Part shown: piece by piece, positions 11,896 to 20,721 of the stretch
Numbering within the stretch: the first letter of the stretch is position 1
How the letters are laid out: each line of letters begins with the position of its first letter
Source of the DNA: Acinetobacter kyonggiensis
Lineage (GTDB): Bacteria > Pseudomonadota > Gammaproteobacteria > Pseudomonadales > Moraxellaceae
Reading direction: 5' to 3'
DNA: 64,000 nt
Assembly: GCF_900107285.1 (NCBI RefSeq)
Contig: NZ_FNPK01000001.1
Location: 124,001-188,000, forward strand
Made by a program: the position numbers and the translations under genes
The notes under the pieces: model-generated
What the model was told of the DNA's origin: nothing
The model's input: the letters and a program-made list of their open reading frames with translations, nothing else
Database searches by the model: none

Positions 11896-12408
11896 ATGAC
11901 ATTTCAAAATTTAGAAGTTGTTCACGTTGTAGCCATGGATCAACAACGCTGCATTGGTAAAGCAAATGATTTACCTTGGCATATTTCTGCTGATCTCAAA
12001 CACTTTAAAGCCATCACCCAAGGTGGTGTCGTAGTCATGGGACGTAAAACACTAGAGTCTATGGGACGTACCCTGCCAAAACGGGTCAATTGGGTCATTA
12101 CTCGTGACCACAACTGGTCATTTGAAGGGACAAAAGTCGCGTATTCAATTGAAGATGCTTTAACTCAAGCTGTTGCCGATGTACAGGCTTCGGAAAAACC
12201 GACCAGCATTTTTATTATTGGCGGTGGTGAAATTTTCAAACAAACCATGAATATTACTGATCGTCTAGAACTGACTCATGTCGAACTTGATGTTCAAGGC
12301 GATGCCTATTATCCAGAAATTCCCACGGAGTTTAAAAAGGTTTCAGCTGAACAACATATTGACGACAAAACAGGGATTGCTTTCGAGTTCGCAACATATC
12401 GAAAATAA
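11896..12408 (+). CDS. folA: dihydrofolate reductase
   Basis: Reduces dihydrofolate to tetrahydrofolate with NADPH; it is the trimethoprim target. The 170-residue protein has the N-terminal VVAMDQQRCIGKANDLPWH substrate loop, the GRKTLESMGR NADPH-binding segment, and the FIIGGGEIF dinucleotide-binding motif. A GGCGAG-like ribosome binding site precedes the ATG. It follows thyA, and the next gene starts 28 bases downstream. Confidence 0.95.
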   Translation: MTFQNLEVVHVVAMDQQRCIGKANDLPWHISADLKHFKAITQGGVVVMGRKTLESMGRTLPKRVNWVITRDHNWSFEGTKVAYSIEDALTQAVADVQASEKPTSIFIIGGGEIFKQTMNITDRLELTHVELDVQGDAYYPEIPTEFKKVSAEQHIDDKTGIAFEFATYRK

Positions 12409-12436
12409 AGCAAAGAATTATTTATCACAGTCAAAT

Positions 12437-13516
12437 ATGCATAATATTGGAAAAACAGAATTTTTTACTGCTTTGGGTATGGGCCTACTGCACTCCATAT
12501 TCAGTCTGTTTGTTATTTTATCCTCTATTTGGCTGTGTCTTGCTTTATGGTTCCAAGAACCGTTAGGTGGGTTGATGACCCGTATACTGATTGGCATCTG
12601 GATTGCTTTTGCACTCAGTATTATTGGAATTTATACCACCCAAGCTTTCTTTAGCCGTCACACCGATATTTTGCTGTATATACTTGGCTTGCTCTGCGGC
12701 TTATGCTGGTATTTTGGCTTAGAAGCCAAACAAGATCGCGACTGGAATCCCGAAGTTGCGCAAGTGCTTGCTTATGAACAACAAGGCGATCTTGTCACCT
12801 TACACAATGTGCGTAATTTTAATTGGCATGCAGACGGTCATTATGATGAACGCTGGGAATCTCGTCAGTTTGATTTAAAGCAAATCACAGGGGTCAATAT
12901 CATTACCTCCTACTGGATGGGACCACGTATTGCCCATACTTTGGTGAGTTTTGATTTTGCCAATAGCCGACCACTCACCTTCTCGATTGAAATTCGCAAA
13001 GAAAAAAATGAAGAATTTTCGACCATTGGTGGTTTTTTTAGAAAATATGAACTCAGTCTTGTGGCTGCGGATGAAAAAGATTTAATTTATACGCGTAGTA
13101 ATAGCCGTGGTGAACAGGTCTATTTCTTTCCCATCAACATGTCGAAAGCAGAAAGTCGCGCTTTATTTGAACAATATCTACGCAAATCCAATGACTTAAA
13201 AAAACAGCCCAAATGGTATAACACGCTGACCAGTAACTGCACCACGCTGGTCTTTGATATGGTGCAAGCGGTATCTAAACAACATTTACCAATCGATTAT
13301 CGTCTACTGGCTTCAGGTTATTTACCCAATTATCTGTATGACTTAAATGCTATTTCACATGACCTTAGTATGAAACAATGGTATGAAAAAGCGCATATCA
13401 ACCCACGGGTCAGTGAGTTAAATGATCTTTCTAGCACACAATATTCAGCGCTTATTCGGCAAAATTTACCGCAAAGAAAAATCGAGACCCCCAATAAAAC
13501 TGCAACTTTAAAATAA
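12437..13516 (+). CDS. DUF4105 membrane protein
   Basis: Probable inner-membrane protein of 359 residues. Three hydrophobic segments occupy about residues 10-85. They are followed by a periplasmic-type region with the DUF4105 (Lnb N-terminal-like) pattern, including an NCTTLVFDMV motif (Cys268) expected in a papain-like/NlpC-related fold. I use the ATG at 12437; an earlier open ATG at 12278 would lie inside folA in another frame. Lnb-family members include proteins near lipoprotein N-acyltransfer functions, but activity here is unproven. It is likely co-transcribed with folA. Confidence 0.7.
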   Translation: MHNIGKTEFFTALGMGLLHSIFSLFVILSSIWLCLALWFQEPLGGLMTRILIGIWIAFALSIIGIYTTQAFFSRHTDILLYILGLLCGLCWYFGLEAKQDRDWNPEVAQVLAYEQQGDLVTLHNVRNFNWHADGHYDERWESRQFDLKQITGVNIITSYWMGPRIAHTLVSFDFANSRPLTFSIEIRKEKNEEFSTIGGFFRKYELSLVAADEKDLIYTRSNSRGEQVYFFPINMSKAESRALFEQYLRKSNDLKKQPKWYNTLTSNCTTLVFDMVQAVSKQHLPIDYRLLASGYLPNYLYDLNAISHDLSMKQWYEKAHINPRVSELNDLSSTQYSALIRQNLPQRKIETPNKTATLK

Positions 13517-13592
13517 AAAACATACATTTAAAGCTAGTTAAATACATTTTTTTTTGCTTATATAGCCTATAAGTTAAATTAAAAAATGAGAC

Positions 13593-14060
13593 ATGAAGAT
13601 GTTAAAAAAATTATTAACGATCAGTATCATTGGTGCAGCGCTTGCTTTTACAGGTTGTGAAACGGTGCCAAACGCCTCTTCGACCATTGAAACTGCAAAC
13701 TTAATTCAATTGCAAAACAAAACTTGGATTGCAACACATATTGGTAATAGCGAAATTAAAACCGCACCCAGCGCACACAACATTCCAAGCTTACAATTTG
13801 ATGCAGCAACAAAGCGCGTAAGTGGCGCGGATGGCTGCAACCGTATTATGGGCAGCTATGAAGCTGGACGAGATAGCTTAGTCTTGAGTCAAATGGCAGG
13901 AACAAAAATGGCATGCTTAGACAACAACAATGTCTCTCAAAAATTTAACCAAGCATTAGATCAAGTGGCAAACTATCAAGTGTTTGGTAAAACACTCAAA
14001 CTGCTTGATCGTCATGGCAATGTCCTGATCCAGCTTAAAAGCTCAGTTCAACCGCGCTAA
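13593..14060 (+). CDS. META-domain lipoprotein (HslJ-like)
   Basis: A 155-residue envelope lipoprotein. The signal peptide ends in FTGC (Cys22). The mature part carries a META domain with the diagnostic DGCNRIMGSYE segment followed by a Met/Cys-containing GTKMACLD loop. Related E. coli HslJ is a heat-inducible outer-membrane protein linked to novobiocin resistance; that role is family knowledge, not shown here. It is a single gene with its own terminator at 14072-14097. Confidence 0.85.
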   Translation: MKMLKKLLTISIIGAALAFTGCETVPNASSTIETANLIQLQNKTWIATHIGNSEIKTAPSAHNIPSLQFDAATKRVSGADGCNRIMGSYEAGRDSLVLSQMAGTKMACLDNNNVSQKFNQALDQVANYQVFGKTLKLLDRHGNVLIQLKSSVQPR

Positions 14061-14071
14061 ATTGCAACAAT

Positions 14072-14097
14072 AAAAAGTCTGTTCAGTCAGACTTTTT
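14072..14097 (+). terminator. Rho-independent terminator after META lipoprotein
   Basis: A 10-bp stem (AAAAAGTCTG/CAGACTTTTT) with a 6-base loop and a T-rich 3' arm lies 11 bases after the stop codon. Confidence 0.8.
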
Positions 14098-14178
14098 ACT
14101 TTCAAGCATCAATAAAGACATTGTAGCTTCATAAAAAGCCCCTATATTAAAAACAATAAACAAATACAGGATAAAACC

Positions 14179-14703
14179 ATGCAACAAGCATTATTTGGTG
14201 GTGGATGTTTTTGGTGTGTCGAAGCCATATTTTTACAGCTTAAAGGTGTGCAGAAAGTGGTCAGCGGTTATGCAGGCGGTCATACTGACAACCCTAATTA
14301 TGACGATATTTGTCGTGGTGACAGCAACCATGCAGAAGTCATTTTGATTAATTATGATGAGACACAAATTAGCTTCGAACAACTTTTAGATGTATTTTTC
14401 ACCACCCATGATCCAACCACATTAAATCGTCAGGGCAATGACATCGGCACACAATATCGTTCCGTGATTTATTACCTCAATGATGGACAGCAACAGCAAG
14501 CGCAACAAAGCATTGATCAACTCAAAGCTGATGGCTTAAATATGGTGACTGAACTGAGCCCTGCACCAAAATTTTACCCTGCTGAAGAATATCACCAAAA
14601 CTTTTTTGCCCGTAATCCATCACAAGGCTACTGTAACTTTGCTATTCCACCCAAATTAATGAAATTACGCAGTAAGTTTCAAAACTTACTTAAGTCTGAA
14701 TAA
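14179..14703 (+). CDS. msrA: peptide methionine sulfoxide reductase A
   Basis: Repairs oxidised methionine (S-sulfoxide) in proteins. The catalytic motif GCFWC is at residues 9-13 (nucleophile Cys10). The family segments GYAGG and YRSVIYY and a C-terminal EEYHQNFF stretch are present. The 174-residue length matches the cytoplasmic single-domain form. It is convergent with exbD across a palindromic terminator. Confidence 0.95.
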   Translation: MQQALFGGGCFWCVEAIFLQLKGVQKVVSGYAGGHTDNPNYDDICRGDSNHAEVILINYDETQISFEQLLDVFFTTHDPTTLNRQGNDIGTQYRSVIYYLNDGQQQQAQQSIDQLKADGLNMVTELSPAPKFYPAEEYHQNFFARNPSQGYCNFAIPPKLMKLRSKFQNLLKSE

Positions 14704-14733
14704 TCTCTATTTTGGAGCAAATTTCAGCAATAA

Positions 14734-14759
14734 AAAAAGCGACCTTAAGGTCGCTTTTT
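14734..14759. terminator. bidirectional terminator, msrA / exbD
   Basis: A perfect 26-bp palindrome (AAAAAGCGACCTT/AAGGTCGCTTTTT) with T-tracts on both strands separates the convergent msrA and tonB-exbB-exbD units. Confidence 0.88.
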
Positions 14760-14770
14760 AAATGATCGGA

Positions 14771-15175
14771 TTAGTTATCACTAAGGAAAGCAATATCACT
14801 GAGCCCGGCTTCGCTCGCACGTGACATGACTTGTGCAACAGTATCATAACGTGCTTCTTTATCTGCACGTAATTGAACCGTTGGCTTACGTTCAGCTTGA
14901 CCCGCTTCATTCAAACGAGTTTGTAACTCATCTAAACTAATCACTTCTGCATTCCAAGCCACTTCACCATTGGCATTAATACTTACGGTGATTGCTTTAG
15001 GTGGCGGCTGAGTAATTTCCGCTGTGGTTTTTGGTAAAGTTAATGGAATTGATGGGTTAGCAACGGTTGCTGTCACCAAGAAGATGATCATCAATACCAA
15101 CATAATATCGATGAGTGGAATGAGATTCATCTCATTCATGCCTGCATCGTTGTCTTCACCCAATTGAAAGCCCAT
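14771..15175 (-). CDS. exbD: biopolymer transport protein ExbD
   Basis: Inner-membrane component of the proton-motive-force motor that energises TonB. A single N-terminal membrane helix (about residues 15-38) carries the essential Asp in the LIDIMLVLMIIF segment. A periplasmic domain follows. Length is 134 residues. Its ATG overlaps the exbB stop codon by one base (TAATG), indicating coupled translation as the last gene of the tonB-exbB-exbD operon. Confidence 0.93.
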   Translation of the reverse strand: MGFQLGEDNDAGMNEMNLIPLIDIMLVLMIIFLVTATVANPSIPLTLPKTTAEITQPPPKAITVSINANGEVAWNAEVISLDELQTRLNEAGQAERKPTVQLRADKEARYDTVAQVMSRASEAGLSDIAFLSDN

Positions 15176-15798
15176 TAAGCTTGACCTCCAACTAAACCTT
15201 GTTGTGTTGCTTTCGCTTCTACTTTTTGTGCAGCAGAATCTTGTTGCAACATGGTGTCAATTAACAAACCATGTGCTTGGTCTTGTAACTCATGTGCAAA
15301 GCTACGGTTCGCACGTGCACAAATGTTATAAGCCAGTACCGCAGGAATAGCGACCGCCAAACCTAAACCAGTCATAATCAAAGCTTCGCCCACTGGGGTT
15401 GCCACTTGTGCTAAACCAGCTTGACCACTTTTACCGACAGCAACCAAGGCATGAAAAATACCCCAAACTGTACCAAATAAGCCGACAAAAGGTGCCAGTG
15501 AAGCAATCGTACCTAAAACAGCAACACCTTTTTCCGCATTTGCTTTTTCCGCAGAAATTTGACGCAATAAAGCTTGTTCTGCAACCGCTTTACGTTGTTC
15601 AAAATTCAAAGGCGAAAATTTTGCTTTTAACTTGCTTAACGCTTGAGAAAGTTGAGCATAAGCTTGCTGCTTCAGTTGGCGAGTCCCGATTAAACGTAAA
15701 ACGAAGATCGTCCATGTTGTAATCGACATTGCCAATAACACGAAATACAGTGTTTTACTCACCGCATCTGCATGTTGCCAATAAACTGAAAAGTTCAT
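15175..15798 (-). CDS. exbB: biopolymer transport protein ExbB
   Basis: MotA/TolQ/ExbB-family inner-membrane protein with three transmembrane segments (about residues 15-35, 100-125 and 145-165). The GLFGTVWGIFHAL signature lies in the second. At 207 residues it belongs to the short ExbB class. It forms the stator complex with ExbD and drives TonB. It starts 20 bases after tonB and overlaps exbD. Confidence 0.93.
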   Translation of the reverse strand: MNFSVYWQHADAVSKTLYFVLLAMSITTWTIFVLRLIGTRQLKQQAYAQLSQALSKLKAKFSPLNFEQRKAVAEQALLRQISAEKANAEKGVAVLGTIASLAPFVGLFGTVWGIFHALVAVGKSGQAGLAQVATPVGEALIMTGLGLAVAIPAVLAYNICARANRSFAHELQDQAHGLLIDTMLQQDSAAQKVEAKATQQGLVGGQA

Positions 15799-15818
15799 AC
15801 TCGAACTCCTGATAAAAG

Positions 15819-16595
15819 TTAGCCGTTAGGGTTCAATGTCAATTCAAATGGTTGGTCAGCACTAATTGGATAAGCCACGCCATTTTCTTTGTACGGTTTG
15901 AATTTGGAACTACGCACTGCGCGTAAAATCTTTTCATCTAAAGCAGCAACACCACTTGAACGTGCAATACGTGCAGAAGTAATCACCCCTTTTTCATTTG
16001 CTTCAATATGCACGACCACCGTACGCGTTTGACCATCTAAATCTTTATTGTTATATGACGGTTTAGGCGAACGACTCCATTGCACTCCCGAACCACCAAT
16101 CGATACACTTTTCGGGGAAGGTGGTGTTGATGGCGCTGGGGGTGAAACAGGTGCAGGCACTGGTGCAGATTTAATCACTTTCGTTTCAGAAACAGTAGTC
16201 GTTACAACAGGAGATGGCGTAGGTTTCGCCTCAACAGGTTTCACAACAGGTTTTGCTGTTTCTGCTTTTTTAACTTGTTGAACTTTCTCGACCTTTTTCG
16301 GCGGTGGAGAAAGCTGCTTTTCTACAATTTTAACTTGTTTTACTTCTTTAGGCTTCGGCTTTTCTTTTTTCGGTTCAGCTTTAGGCTTTGGAGGTAACGC
16401 CTTTGGTGGCTCTTGAATTTTAACAAAACGAACTTGTAAAGGTTCCTTTTCAATCGGTTTGAGTTCAGGGGTCTTCATTTGCCCCACCGCCCATAACACG
16501 CCCATATGACCGACCACCACTGCAATAAGTGCGGTGATAATTTTCTTTTTCATCGGATTGGGAGTTTGCATATGTAGAGCAGAAGATTGACTCAT
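15819..16595 (-). CDS. tonB: TonB energy transducer
   Basis: Spans the periplasm to deliver energy to TonB-dependent outer-membrane receptors (siderophore uptake and similar). The 258-residue protein has a membrane anchor at about residues 19-35. A long Pro/Lys-rich spacer follows (about 50-165, with KPKAEPKKEKPKPKE-like repeats), then a C-terminal TonB domain (about 175-258, ending with FELTLNPNG). The first gene of tonB-exbB-exbD, it is preceded by a promoter containing a Fur-like palindrome (16683-16712). Confidence 0.95.
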   Translation of the reverse strand: MSQSSALHMQTPNPMKKKIITALIAVVVGHMGVLWAVGQMKTPELKPIEKEPLQVRFVKIQEPPKALPPKPKAEPKKEKPKPKEVKQVKIVEKQLSPPPKKVEKVQQVKKAETAKPVVKPVEAKPTPSPVVTTTVSETKVIKSAPVPAPVSPPAPSTPPSPKSVSIGGSGVQWSRSPKPSYNNKDLDGQTRTVVVHIEANEKGVITSARIARSSGVAALDEKILRAVRSSKFKPYKENGVAYPISADQPFELTLNPNG

Positions 16596-16682
16596 TAAAA
16601 TCAGTTACCTAATTCAAGCGATTGTTGATCAATAAAGATTTAAACAATCAAACTCATCGGTTAGTACAATTAAAGTAGCCCA

Positions 16683-16712
16683 ATAATAAATGAGAAGTGT
16701 TTTCATTTGCAA
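16683..16712 (-). promoter_or_regulatory. tonB promoter with Fur-box-like palindrome in the spacer
   Basis: On the minus strand a -35 TTGCAA (16707-16712) and a -10 TATTAT (16683-16688) are 18 bp apart. The spacer holds TGAAAACACTTCTCA (16691-16705), a near-palindrome agreeing with about 10 of 14 defined positions of the 7-1-7 Fur consensus TGATAATnATTATCA. A repressor bound there would block the polymerase, so iron repression of tonB-exbB-exbD is the natural inference. Confidence 0.6.
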
Positions 16713-16803
16713 CTATTAATTCGAAAGTTTTAATGAGTTTTTTAAATCAAAAACAAAAAAGGCATGCCTAAAGCATACCTTTTGAATCGATCATTTTAAA
16801 AAA

Positions 16804-17670
16804 CTATTGGAAAACAACCGTCTTATTACCATCGACAATAATACGGTCTTCAAGATGCCATTTCACCGCACGCGCCAAAACATTGCGCTCGACATCCTGT
16901 CCAAGTTCACGTAATTGATCAACGGTAAAATCGTGATTTACTCGCTCTACATCTTGTTCAATGATTGGACCTTGATCGAGATCAGCCGTTACATAATGCG
17001 CTGTTGCACCAATCAGTTTCACCCCTTTTTCATAGGCTTGCTTATACGGATTAGCACCGACAAAGGCAGGTAAAAATGAATGATGGATATTAATAATCTT
17101 CATTTCCCATTTAGAAACAAAGCTTTCACTTAAGATTTGCATATAACGTGCAAGTACAAGTAAGTCGTTGCCCTGCATGATCTCATCAATTTTTGCGTAA
17201 GCTTCTTCTTTATTGTCTTTATTTACAGGGACAACAACAAAAGGAATACCAAAATTTTCAACTGATTCGCGTAAATCTTCATGATTTGACACTACTGTTG
17301 TGATTTCACATGGCAAACCACCACGCGCATGACGCCACAACAGTTCAAGCAAAGCATGATCAACTCTAGAGACTAAAACACCGACTTTTTTAACATCACT
17401 CACCAATGCCAAACGCCAATGCATGTTATAGCGCTCTGCAACATTGCTGGCAAAAGTGTGGGTTAAACTTTCTTTACGGCTTTGCAAATTATCCAGTTCA
17501 AACTCAACACGCATGAAATAACGCCCGCCCTGAGCTTCAGTCGCGTATTGATCAAGTGCGGTAATATTTGCTCCTTGATGATACAAAAAGCTCGATACAG
17601 CTTGCACGATCCCTGGTTTATCCTCGCAAGTAATCAGTAAACGTGCTGTGTTAGCAGTTGTCATATTCAT
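16804..17670 (-). CDS. purU: formyltetrahydrofolate deformylase
   Basis: Hydrolyses 10-formyl-tetrahydrofolate to formate and tetrahydrofolate, balancing one-carbon pools. An N-terminal ACT domain (LLITCEDKPGIVQAVSSFL, about residues 10-90) senses effectors. The C-terminal formyltransferase-fold catalytic domain carries the NIHHSFLPAF and DLDQGPIIEQD motifs with the conserved His and Asp. The 288-residue length is normal. ATGs at codons 1 and 3 are both possible. It appears to be a stand-alone gene. Confidence 0.93.
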   Translation of the reverse strand: MNMTTANTARLLITCEDKPGIVQAVSSFLYHQGANITALDQYATEAQGGRYFMRVEFELDNLQSRKESLTHTFASNVAERYNMHWRLALVSDVKKVGVLVSRVDHALLELLWRHARGGLPCEITTVVSNHEDLRESVENFGIPFVVVPVNKDNKEEAYAKIDEIMQGNDLLVLARYMQILSESFVSKWEMKIINIHHSFLPAFVGANPYKQAYEKGVKLIGATAHYVTADLDQGPIIEQDVERVNHDFTVDQLRELGQDVERNVLARAVKWHLEDRIIVDGNKTVVFQ

Positions 17671-17748
17671 GTTGGTTTATATCACTAATCAGTTAAATTG
17701 AAAAACAAGCCGAGCATTCTAACGCTTTTTTAAGGCTTTCTAAATAGG

Positions 17749-18468
17749 CTATGTAGCATCGTGATTTTTACTTGAGGATAAGCTCTCAAAAAGTTCTGAA
17801 GGGCCTAGCGTTTCAAGCAAATGTTCATAAGTTTGACGACTTTCACCCCGTAAATATGCCCCTTCTAGGAACACCATTTGACGTAATGCCTGCCAAACCC
17901 ACTTTTCTTCTAAAGTATTTGAATCGGTAATATGACCCGACATATATAAGAAGTTGGTCCAGTTAGTCAAAACAATCCACAAGTTAATAATGAGAGCCTC
18001 AATTTCCGAGTCCGTCATTTGCATTAACCCTGCATTCACAAAGGCTTTATAAATTTTCTGCCCCTGCTGCATCACCTGACCCGCAAAACGTGGATACATT
18101 TTTCGAAAATCTTCATTATTTTCAACCAAATGATAAACATCACGATGCAGAAAACGATAAGCCCAAAGCTGACTGCTCAGCACTTGAAAATAGCGAATCT
18201 TATCATTGGCATCGAGCAAGCGATCATCTGGTAATGCAAGCATTTCCAAAGTTTCTTTTTGATACTGCTCCATCAACTCTTTGATAATTTCATTTTTATT
18301 ACGAAAGTGGTAATACAAATTACCCGGACTCATATTCAGTTCAGCTGCAATATGATTTGTTGTCACAGAACGTTCACCGCGCTCATTAAACAACTGTAAG
18401 CTGAGCTGTAAAATACGTTCTTTGGTTTTCACCGTTTTGGAGTGAGACATCCTAAAGTAACCATTCAT
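17749..18468 (-). CDS. TetR-family transcriptional regulator
   Basis: A 239-residue repressor with an N-terminal helix-turn-helix (KERILQLSLQLFNERGERSVTTNHIAAELNMS-type, ending SPGNLYYHFRNKNEI at about residues 45-60) and a helical ligand-binding C-terminus. A start at the second ATG (18450) is also possible; neither has a strong ribosome binding site. It is divergent from the aldehyde dehydrogenase gene, with a perfect 14-bp palindrome between them (18476-18489). It therefore probably regulates itself and that gene. The ligand is unknown; a fatty-acid or aldehyde-related effector is a guess. Confidence 0.88.
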   Translation of the reverse strand: MNGYFRMSHSKTVKTKERILQLSLQLFNERGERSVTTNHIAAELNMSPGNLYYHFRNKNEIIKELMEQYQKETLEMLALPDDRLLDANDKIRYFQVLSSQLWAYRFLHRDVYHLVENNEDFRKMYPRFAGQVMQQGQKIYKAFVNAGLMQMTDSEIEALIINLWIVLTNWTNFLYMSGHITDSNTLEEKWVWQALRQMVFLEGAYLRGESRQTYEHLLETLGPSELFESLSSSKNHDAT

Positions 18469-18475
18469 TCAATAG

Positions 18476-18489
18476 GTTAGCTAGCTAAC
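18476..18489. promoter_or_regulatory. candidate TetR operator palindrome
   Basis: GTTAGCTAGCTAAC is a perfect 14-bp palindrome located 7 bases upstream of the TetR gene start and 77 bases upstream of the divergent aldehyde dehydrogenase. Its place in the shared control region fits an operator for the adjacent regulator. Confidence 0.5.
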
Positions 18490-18566
18490 ACATAAAGTAA
18501 CTTGACTATTTAGAGCTTTTACTCTAAAAAATAAATTAATCGCTTTTTATTTAATGGTAATCGGTC

Positions 18567-20015
18567 ATGAACAGTCAAACAAAAACAACTTCAATGACAC
18601 CACATTCTTCTGATATTCAGCACTTACATGATGTGCTAGAACAACAAAAATATGCCTATCAACGCCATCCTTTACCAACAGCAAAGGAACGCATTGATCG
18701 TTTAGCACGTCTAAAGCGTATCTTAGTTAAGTATCAAGATCAATTTGCTGAAGCAATTAATCAAGACTATGGTAACCGTTCCATTGGCGAAACCAAAATT
18801 GGGGAACTGCTCACTTGTCTTGAACATATCAAATATTATAGCAAGCATTTGACCCATTGGATGAAACCTTCGAAACGCCATGTTGGAATTATCCATCAAC
18901 CGGCAAAAGCTTGGGTGCAATACCAACCTTTAGGCGTTGTCGGCATTATTACCCCTTGGAACTATCCTTTATTGTTGTCGATTGGCCCTCTCATTTGCGC
19001 GATTGCGGCGGGTAACCATGCCATGATCAAAATCTCAAGTGCATCGAGCGAGTTTGGTCAGGTGCTTGAAAAAGCACTCAATGAAGCATTTCCAATCGAA
19101 TTAGTCGCAGTCATCAATGGCGGTGGGAAGATCTCCGATGCTTTTAGCCATTTAGCCTTCGATAAAATTATTTTCACAGGTTCTACCGAAATTGGCAAAA
19201 CGGTCATGGCCGCAGCAGCGCAAAATTTAGTGCCTGTCATTTTAGAACTTGGTGGAAAATCACCGGTATTGGTTCACCCTTCTATCGATTTACAAGATGT
19301 CGCGCAACGTCTGGCGGCAGGTAAATTATGGAATTCGGGGCAAACCTGTGTTGCACCCGACTATATGTTCCTACCGAAAGGCAAAACGGCTGAATTTATT
19401 GAACACTATAGTGCCTGTGTCACAGAGATGTATCCGAATATTGAATATAATCAAGACTACACCTCAATTATTAATGACAAACAATACAATCGCCTCCAAG
19501 GCTATTTAGAAGATGCACGCAATCAGGGTGCTAAAATTATTGAGGTTAATCCTGCACATGAAAATTTAAGTTTAGTTCGGAAAATTGCGCCAACATTACT
19601 AACTGGCGTAACCACAGAAATGCAGATTATGAAAGAGGAAATTTTTGGTCCTATTCTGCCCATTCTAGAATATGATCAAATTGACGATGTTATTGAGTTT
19701 ATTAATAGCCGTCCTCGTCCACTTGCATTATACTACTTCGACTTTGATCAAGCGCGTGCTGATTATGTCGCACAGCGTACTCATTCAGGGCATTTCGGAC
19801 AAAACACGGTTTTGACCCATGTTGCACAAGATGACTTACCTTTTGGTGGGGTCGGTGCTTCAGGTATGGGGAAATATCATGGTCCAGAAGGTTTCTTCAG
19901 TTTGTCACATGAACGGTCAGTGATGTCTAATCCTAAGCTGTATAGCTTAAAATTTATTCTTCCACCGTTTAACAAGCCGATTCATCGACTAATTTCAAAG
20001 ACCCTTCTTCGATAA
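18567..20015 (+). CDS. aldehyde dehydrogenase (coniferyl/fatty-aldehyde type)
   Basis: NAD(P)-dependent oxidation of an aldehyde to the acid. The 482-residue protein has the general base Glu227 in LELGGKSP and the catalytic Cys261 in SGQTCVAPDYM. The GSTEIGK cofactor-binding motif and a KEEIFGPILPI segment are also present. Lack of an N-terminal extension and a basic/hydrophobic C-terminus place it with CalB-like and fatty-aldehyde class-3 enzymes. The divergent TetR regulator suggests inducible aldehyde detoxification or alkane/alcohol catabolism. Substrate is not determinable from sequence. Confidence 0.88.
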   Translation: MNSQTKTTSMTPHSSDIQHLHDVLEQQKYAYQRHPLPTAKERIDRLARLKRILVKYQDQFAEAINQDYGNRSIGETKIGELLTCLEHIKYYSKHLTHWMKPSKRHVGIIHQPAKAWVQYQPLGVVGIITPWNYPLLLSIGPLICAIAAGNHAMIKISSASSEFGQVLEKALNEAFPIELVAVINGGGKISDAFSHLAFDKIIFTGSTEIGKTVMAAAAQNLVPVILELGGKSPVLVHPSIDLQDVAQRLAAGKLWNSGQTCVAPDYMFLPKGKTAEFIEHYSACVTEMYPNIEYNQDYTSIINDKQYNRLQGYLEDARNQGAKIIEVNPAHENLSLVRKIAPTLLTGVTTEMQIMKEEIFGPILPILEYDQIDDVIEFINSRPRPLALYYFDFDQARADYVAQRTHSGHFGQNTVLTHVAQDDLPFGGVGASGMGKYHGPEGFFSLSHERSVMSNPKLYSLKFILPPFNKPIHRLISKTLLR

Positions 20016-20070
20016 CTGATCAAGGCATGATCTATCACACATAATCATGCTGTGTTTTTATTAAATTCGC

Positions 20071-20099
20071 TTGTCTTTTAAGCGTATTTTTGGTATAAA
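20071..20099 (+). promoter_or_regulatory. rpmB-rpmG promoter
   Basis: A -35 TTGTCT (20071-20076) and a -10 TATAAA (20094-20099) are separated by 17 bp, upstream of the ribosomal protein pair. This gives a leader of roughly 70 bases. Confidence 0.65.
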
Positions 20100-20176
20100 A
20101 CGCCCCTTGAATGATTTCATCCGTTTACTTTTAATGACTAGCGCACAATCGGTGCTGTCTAGCAATGGAGTTCACC

Positions 20177-20413
20177 ATGTCTAAGGTTTGCCAAGTTACC
20201 GGCAAGCGTCCAATCGTTGGTAACAACGTATCGCACGCAAACAACAAAACCAAACGCCGGTTCGAGCCGAACCTGCATCACCACCGTTTCTGGTTAGAAA
20301 GCGAAAAACGTTTTGTACGTCTTCGTTTAACCACTAAAGGTATGCGTATTATCGACAAATTGGGTATCGAAAAGGTTGTTACTGACCTTCGTGCTCAAGG
20401 TCAAAAGATCTAA
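20177..20413 (+). CDS. rpmB: 50S ribosomal protein L28
   Basis: A 78-residue large-subunit ribosomal protein starting [12 protein letters not shown], with the basic [18 protein letters not shown] stretch. The ATG at 20177 has a GGAG ribosome binding site and gives the family N-terminus; the open ATG four codons earlier is unlikely. Followed 12 bases later by rpmG, the conserved pair. Confidence 0.97.
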   Translation: MSKVCQVTGKRPIVGNNVSHANNKTKRRFEPNLHHHRFWLESEKRFVRLRLTTKGMRIIDKLGIEKVVTDLRAQGQKI

Positions 20414-20425
20414 GGAGTCTGAACC

Positions 20426-20581
20426 ATGCGTGATAAAATTCGTCTAGTTTCTTCAGCTGGTACAGGTTATTTCTATACCACTACTAAGAACAAACGTACT
20501 ATGCCGGAAAAAATGGAAATCAAAAAATTTGATCCAAAAATCCGTCAACACGTAATTTTCAAAGAAGCTAAAATTAAATAA
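20426..20581 (+). CDS. rpmG: 50S ribosomal protein L33
   Basis: A 51-residue ribosomal protein beginning [19 protein letters not shown]. It is a Cys-free (zinc-independent) form of L33, with [18 protein letters not shown] at the C-terminus. A TAAGGAG ribosome binding site lies 8 bases upstream. Second gene of the rpmB-rpmG operon. Confidence 0.96.
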
Positions 20582-20594
20582 TTTTTGCTTTTTT

Positions 20595-20624
20595 AAAAAA
20601 ACGACCTTTCGGGTCGTTTTTTTT
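20595..20624 (+). terminator. rpmG terminator
   Basis: The hairpin ACGACC-TTTCG-GGTCGT, with an A-run before and an eight-T run after, is a textbook intrinsic terminator 14 bases after the rpmG stop. Confidence 0.92.
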
Positions 20625-20721
20625 GCATTTTTTTTGCCCGACTTGATAAACTTTAAAACAATCTTTTGGCATTTTTTGTGCTTATCCTTTTTACCCTTAA
20701 CCTAGGCTTAAGGAGTTTTTA

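Noticed and set aside
12278-12436. N-terminal extension of the DUF4105 protein overlapping folA
   Set aside because: The extension is in another frame of folA, is unlike the family, and a good start with a membrane segment follows at 12437.
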